A stretch of DNA of 9,770 nt from Acidobacteriaceae bacterium (GTDB lineage: Bacteria > Acidobacteriota > Terriglobia > Terriglobales > Acidobacteriaceae). Below the pieces are notes generated by a model. The model was not told the DNA's origin, ran no database searches, and saw only the letters and a list, made by a program, of their open reading frames with translations. A program made the translations under genes and the position numbers. Shown in pieces: positions 6,463-9,770 of this stretch. The stretch's first letter is position 1, and each line of letters begins with the position of its first letter. The DNA lies in NCBI GenBank assembly GCA_030044455.1, contig JASHVU010000051.1, positions 1 to 9,770 of the forward strand, in the 5' to 3' direction.

Positions 6463-7992
6463 CTAGAAGAAGCCCAGTTTCCTGGGGCTGTAGCTCACCA
6501 GCAGGTTCTTGGTCTGCTGATAGTGATCGAGCATCATGCTGTGGGTTTCGCGTCCGATGCCCGATTGCTTGTATCCGCCGAAAGCAGCATGCGCCGGGTA
6601 GGCGTGGTAGCAGTTGATCCACACGCGCCCGGCCTGAATTCCGCGTCCGAGACGATGGCAGCGATTGACGTCGCGGGTCCATAGTCCCGCGCCCAAACCG
6701 TATAGCGTGTCGTTGGCAATGGCCAGCGCATCGGCTTCAGTCTTGAACGTGGTAACCGAAACTACCGGGCCGAAGATCTCTTCCTGGAAGATGCGCATGC
6801 GGTTGTGGCCGCGAAATACGGTGGGCTCAACGTAAAAGCCGTCGTCCAGCTCGCCGCCCAGACGTGCGCGCTTGCCGCCCGCGAGCAACTCAGCGCCCTC
6901 CTGGTGGCCGATGTCGATATAGCTCAAAATCTTTTCCAGCTGCTCGTTCGACACCTGCGCGCCGAGCATCGTGGAGGGCTCAAGCGGGTTGGCCTGCTTG
7001 ATGGCCGCCACGCGCTTGAGCGCGCGCTCCATGAACTTGTCGTAGATGCTTTCCTGAATCAGCGCGCGGCTGGGGCATGTACACACTTCACCCTGGTTGA
7101 GCGCGAACATCACAAAGCCTTCAATCGCCTTGTCGAAGAAGTCGTCGTCATCGCGGCAGACGTCTTCAAAGAAAATATTCGGTGATTTTCCACCGAGTTC
7201 AAGCGTAACGGGAATCAAGTTCTGGCTGGCGTACTGCATGATCAAACGGCCCGTGGTGGTTTCGCCGGTGAATGCGATCTTGGCCACTCGCGAGCTTGAG
7301 GCAAGCGGTTTGCCCGCTTCAAGTCCAAAGCCGTTCACGATGTTCAGCACTCCCGCCGGCAACAGGTCGCCGACCAACTCAGCCCAGACAAGAATGCTGG
7401 CCGGAGTCTGCTCGGCCGGCTTGAGGACCACGCAGTTGCCCGCCGCCAGCGCCGGCGCAAGCTTCCAGGTGGCCATCAGGATAGGAAAGTTCCATGGGAT
7501 GATCTGGCCGACGACGCCGAGCGGCTCATGAAAGTGGTAGGCCACGGTGTCGTGGTCAATTTCTGAAATGGTTCCCTCTTGTGCGCGGATGCAACCGGCA
7601 AAGTAACGCCAGTGATCGACGGCCAGCGGCAGATCGGCAGCCGTGGTCTCGCGAATCGGCTTGCCGTTGTCCCAGGTTTCAGCCAGCGCCAGGATGTCGA
7701 GGTTCTCTTCCATGCGCTGTGCAATCTGGTTCATGATGACCGCACGGTGCGTGGGGCTGGTCTTTCCCCATGCGTCGCGAGCCGCATGGGCCGCGTCGAG
7801 GGCGCGTTCGATGTCCTGCGCGTTGGAGCGCGGGATTTCGCAGAATGTTTTGCCCGTGATGGGCGTGATGTTTTCAAAATACTGGCCTGAAGCAGGCTCA
7901 ACCCACTTGCCGCCAATATAGTTGCCGTAGCGTGAAAGGAAGCTCACGCGATCGCTGAGCTTTCCTGGATGAGTTGACGTAGTTGCGGCCAT
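6463..7992 (-). CDS. aldB: NAD(P)-dependent aldehyde dehydrogenase, AldB/AcoD/ExaC type
   Basis: 509 residues from ATG 7992, the usual length of this group. It oxidises acetaldehyde and similar aldehydes to acids with NAD(P)+ in the cytoplasm, typically in alcohol, acetoin or stress metabolism. Visible motifs are PWNFP (166-170), KPAEQTP (191-197), FTGETTTG for the cofactor fold, ELGGKSPN with general base Glu265, and [11 protein letters not shown] with catalytic Cys304 (299-309). The CTCPSR signature is characteristic of AldB, AcoD and ExaC; which of these names fits cannot be decided here. The C-terminal [11 protein letters not shown] is intact. The start is set by an AGGAGG 7 nt upstream. 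The DUF779 gene follows in the same direction, as in many genomes. No regulator gene or confident sigma-54 site was seen. Confidence 0.96.
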   Translation of the reverse strand: MAATTSTHPGKLSDRVSFLSRYGNYIGGKWVEPASGQYFENITPITGKTFCEIPRSNAQDIERALDAAHAARDAWGKTSPTHRAVIMNQIAQRMEENLDILALAETWDNGKPIRETTAADLPLAVDHWRYFAGCIRAQEGTISEIDHDTVAYHFHEPLGVVGQIIPWNFPILMATWKLAPALAAGNCVVLKPAEQTPASILVWAELVGDLLPAGVLNIVNGFGLEAGKPLASSSRVAKIAFTGETTTGRLIMQYASQNLIPVTLELGGKSPNIFFEDVCRDDDDFFDKAIEGFVMFALNQGEVCTCPSRALIQESIYDKFMERALKRVAAIKQANPLEPSTMLGAQVSNEQLEKILSYIDIGHQEGAELLAGGKRARLGGELDDGFYVEPTVFRGHNRMRIFQEEIFGPVVSVTTFKTEADALAIANDTLYGLGAGLWTRDVNRCHRLGRGIQAGRVWINCYHAYPAHAAFGGYKQSGIGRETHSMMLDHYQQTKNLLVSYSPRKLGFF

Positions 7993-7999
7993 ATTCAAA

Positions 8000-8005
8000 C
8001 CTCCT
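8000..8005 (-). promoter_or_regulatory. Consensus ribosome binding site of the aldehyde dehydrogenase gene
   Basis: A perfect AGGAGG on the minus strand with a 7-nt spacer to ATG at 7992. It decides between this ATG and an upstream in-frame TTG at 7998, which would lie too close to the site. It suggests efficient translation. Confidence 0.85.
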
Positions 8006-8358
8006 CGCGGGGAATCCGCGTGTGCTCAAAAGCGCTCAGCGTGCAGGCCTTGGCTGCCGGTGGTCGTGGGTTCGCGGCGCCAACGCCCGCCTAGAGGGAG
8101 CGTACCCTTCAACGTTCGAACCGGTCAGATTGGCGCTATACGAATGCGTTGGTTGTCACCGCGAAGGGGACACAGCGGGAGAATCATACACCCCCGGCGA
8201 AACAGCTGGCACCAACGGGCCAAAAAGATTCGGCCGATCAGGACATTGCCGGTCCGGCAACGGGTCCCAGCCGCAGCTGACGGAAGTAACCAATCCGAAG
8301 CCATATTTCGTTCGGGACTCGTACTAAAATGATTTACATAGGGAGTTTTGACGACTGA
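8006..8358. other. Gene-free region between divergent aldehyde dehydrogenase and xylanase genes
   Basis: 353 bp expected to hold the promoters of both neighbours. On the plus strand a TAAAAT (8325-8330) resembles a -10 box, but no good -35 box lies 16-18 bp before it. GGGAG at 8341-8345 is a possible but distant (13 nt) ribosome site for the xylanase. On the minus strand no confident promoter was found. Open frames crossing it (for example 7983-8327) have no recognisable protein features. Confidence 0.6.
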
Positions 8359-9522
8359 ATGCTTTCGCGCCGTGAGTTTATTGCCAAGGGAACCGAGACA
8401 GCCGTATCAATTGCAACTGCAGCGGGCGCCGGGTTGCTGGCCGGCTGCGCCAACAGCGCCACAAGTCATCCGCCGATGGTGAGTTCATTTCGCGACCTAG
8501 CCGGGTCGCGCTCGCTGCGCGCACATGCGCACCGGCATGGGCTCATCTATGGCTCGGCCGTGGTGATTCCGATCGTTCAAAAGAACACAGATTTTGCAGA
8601 CCTCCTCAGCGAGCAGTGCGGCATCCTGGTGCCATCGAACGAATTGAAGTGGGTTGCGTTGCGGCCATCGCGCGACACTTTCAACTTCGGCCCTCCCGAC
8701 TTTCTCTATGACTTTGCCCAGCGCAACCACATGCTGATGCGCGGCCACAACCTCTGCTGGCATGAATCGGTGCCCACCTGGATCAGGAAGATTGACAATA
8801 AGGACGAGATTAAGCAACTCTTTGTCGATCACATCACCACGGTTTGCAAGCACTACGCCGGCAAGCTGCAATCGTGGGATGTGGTGAACGAAGCGATTGA
8901 TCCCAACGACAAGCTGCCGGGTGGATTGAGAAAGTCGTTCTGGTACGACAATGTGGGGCCCGATTACATCGACCTCGCCTTCCAAACGGCGCGCACCGCC
9001 GACCCGAACGCGAAGCTCACCTACAACGACTACGGAGTTGAGGGGGACAACGACGGCGATGCGGTGAAGCGCAGGCTCATTCTGGAGATGGTGAAAGGGA
9101 TGAAGAGCCGCGGCGTGCCGATTGATGCGATCGGCATTCAAAGCCACCTTAACGCCGGTGAAAAGTACGGCCAGGGGGTTGCCGATTTCATTGAGGCTTT
9201 CCATCAGATGGGCCTCGAAGTCTACTTGACTGAACTCGACGTGAACGACGACGCGACTGTCTCCAACGACCTGGCCGGACGCGACGCGATTATTGCCAAA
9301 ACCTACACCGAGTTCTTGCAGGCGGCGCTGCCCAACCCGGCGGTGAAGCAGGTGCTCACGTGGGATCTGAGCGACCGATTCACGTGGCTGAACGGGCTCG
9401 GATCGCACCGCAGGAAACAGCCCAACCGCTTAGAGCGGCCGTTGCCTTTTGACGCAGACTTCAAGCCGACTGACTGCTTCTACGCGCTGCGCGACAGCTT
9501 CGATCATCGCAAGCGTGCGTAG
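8359..9522 (+). CDS. Exported GH10 endo-1,4-beta-xylanase
   Basis: 387 residues. It hydrolyses internal beta-1,4 bonds of xylan by the retaining mechanism. The acid/base Glu178 is in WDVVNEA (173-179), and the nucleophile Glu292 in YLTELDV (289-295). Other GH10 landmarks are RGHNLCWH (128-135), YNDYG (222-226), GIQSHL (259-264) and TWDLSDRFTWL (334-344). The N-terminus has a Tat signal (SRREFIAKG, residues 3-11), a hydrophobic stretch and LLAGC ending at Cys30. That is a lipobox-like site, so the enzyme may be a surface lipoprotein rather than freely secreted. There is no carbohydrate-binding module. The ATG at 8359 is right for the signal, although the ribosome site is weak. Its neighbours are not xylan genes, so it appears to stand alone. 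Confidence 0.96.
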   Translation: MLSRREFIAKGTETAVSIATAAGAGLLAGCANSATSHPPMVSSFRDLAGSRSLRAHAHRHGLIYGSAVVIPIVQKNTDFADLLSEQCGILVPSNELKWVALRPSRDTFNFGPPDFLYDFAQRNHMLMRGHNLCWHESVPTWIRKIDNKDEIKQLFVDHITTVCKHYAGKLQSWDVVNEAIDPNDKLPGGLRKSFWYDNVGPDYIDLAFQTARTADPNAKLTYNDYGVEGDNDGDAVKRRLILEMVKGMKSRGVPIDAIGIQSHLNAGEKYGQGVADFIEAFHQMGLEVYLTELDVNDDATVSNDLAGRDAIIAKTYTEFLQAALPNPAVKQVLTWDLSDRFTWLNGLGSHRRKQPNRLERPLPFDADFKPTDCFYALRDSFDHRKRA

Positions 9523-9548
9523 CGCCATGCGTTCAGAGGGGATGGCGC
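9522..9548 (+). terminator. Possible hairpin terminator after the xylanase gene
   Basis: GCGCCAT (9522-9528) and ATGGCGC (9542-9548) form a 7-bp stem with a 13-nt loop, beginning at the last base of the stop codon. There is no U-run afterwards, so intrinsic termination is uncertain. Confidence 0.3.
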
Positions 9549-9650
9549 ACGTGAACGGAGGGCGCACTATTGCCACGTGCAAAGCCGAGGCCCGATTGCA
9601 AAGCCAGACTCTGTGGAGATATTCGGAACCAGCAGCAACAGCGCAACCGG

Positions 9651-9770
9651 TCAGTTTCTAGCCGTGGTGCTTGCCAGAGTGAATTCGACCTTCCTGGCAA
9701 GCTTCTCACCGTTGTATTGGAACAACACCCGCACCTCGTAGTGGCCTGCCCCAAGCTTTGCGGCAGGCAC
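9651..9770 (-). CDS. C-terminal end of an unidentified protein (enters from right edge)
   Basis: A 39-codon open frame runs from the right edge to a TGA at 9653-9651. Its sequence (AGHYEVRVLFQYNGEKLAR, then KVEFTLAS) alternates polar and hydrophobic residues like the last strands of a beta-sandwich domain, as found at the ends of secreted or surface proteins. It is convergent with the xylanase gene, 128 bp away. The family cannot be named from this fragment; that it is coding is inferred from the protein-like strand pattern and clean stop. Confidence 0.6.
   Translation of the reverse strand: MPAAKLGAGHYEVRVLFQYNGEKLARKVEFTLASTTARN
9669..9702. repeat. 9-bp perfect inverted repeat
   Basis: GCTTGCCAG (9669-9677) and CTGGCAAGC (9694-9702) are separated by 16 nt, inside the 3' end of the partial minus-strand gene. 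It may be chance or a stem that limits read-through between the convergent genes. Confidence 0.45.

Noticed and set aside
7983..8327. Open frame of 114 codons between the dehydrogenase and the xylanase
   Set aside because: Its composition is low in protein-like features, it overlaps the dehydrogenase start and ribosome site, and it has no ribosome site of its own.
8006..8358. Sigma-54 promoter for the aldehyde dehydrogenase
   Set aside because: Some relatives of this enzyme are sigma-54 dependent, but I found no GG-N10-GC element with good flanks at a sensible distance.
9533..9754. Minus-strand open frame of 73 codons near the right edge
   Set aside because: Its Cys/Arg/Ser-rich sequence is not protein-like; another minus frame (9651-9770) reads as a plausible beta-strand C-terminus.

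Overview
The window looks like a chromosomal piece of a high-GC soil bacterium, most probably an Acidobacteriota (Terriglobia-type). This is inferred from gene content (FHA-rich signalling proteins, a Tat-exported GH10 xylanase, secreted proteases), from GC-rich codon use, and from the style of intergenic repeats (8-bp GGGAACGA-like arrays, CACTGAC repeats, GGATGGGGC-type palindromes). No marker gene is present to prove it. I see no rRNA, tRNA, CRISPR array or intact transposase gene.

Left part (1-5655). A truncated minus-strand gene encodes three FHA domains followed by an ABC ATPase. It is divergent from a plus-strand series: a Tat-type exported M48 zinc metalloprotease; a VWA-transmembrane-FHA protein that overlaps it by 4 bp (GTGA); a small zinc-ribbon plus FHA-like protein; and a calpain-like secreted cysteine protease broken by an in-frame TGA and a frameshift. 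Five FHA or FHA-like domains lie within 4.6 kb. The three in the ABC protein keep the phosphothreonine-contact residues. The one in the VWA protein has lost the conserved Arg, and the zinc-ribbon one has lost nearly all of them. I infer a phospho-signalling and envelope-proteolysis module; its kinase or phosphatase, if any, lies outside the window.

Middle (5656-8358). A minus-strand pair encodes an AldB/AcoD/ExaC-type aldehyde dehydrogenase and, downstream, a DUF779 protein, a partnership known from many bacteria. They are separated by an unusual 338-bp spacer packed with inverted repeats: a 15-bp-stem hairpin, and a 120-bp long hairpin with 18-bp terminal arms flanked by TA, which looks like a MITE. 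A 353-bp gene-free region separates the dehydrogenase from the next gene.

Right part (8359-9770). A GH10 endo-xylanase with a Tat signal and a lipobox-like cysteine is followed by the C-terminal end of an unidentified minus-strand gene that enters from the right edge and converges on it.
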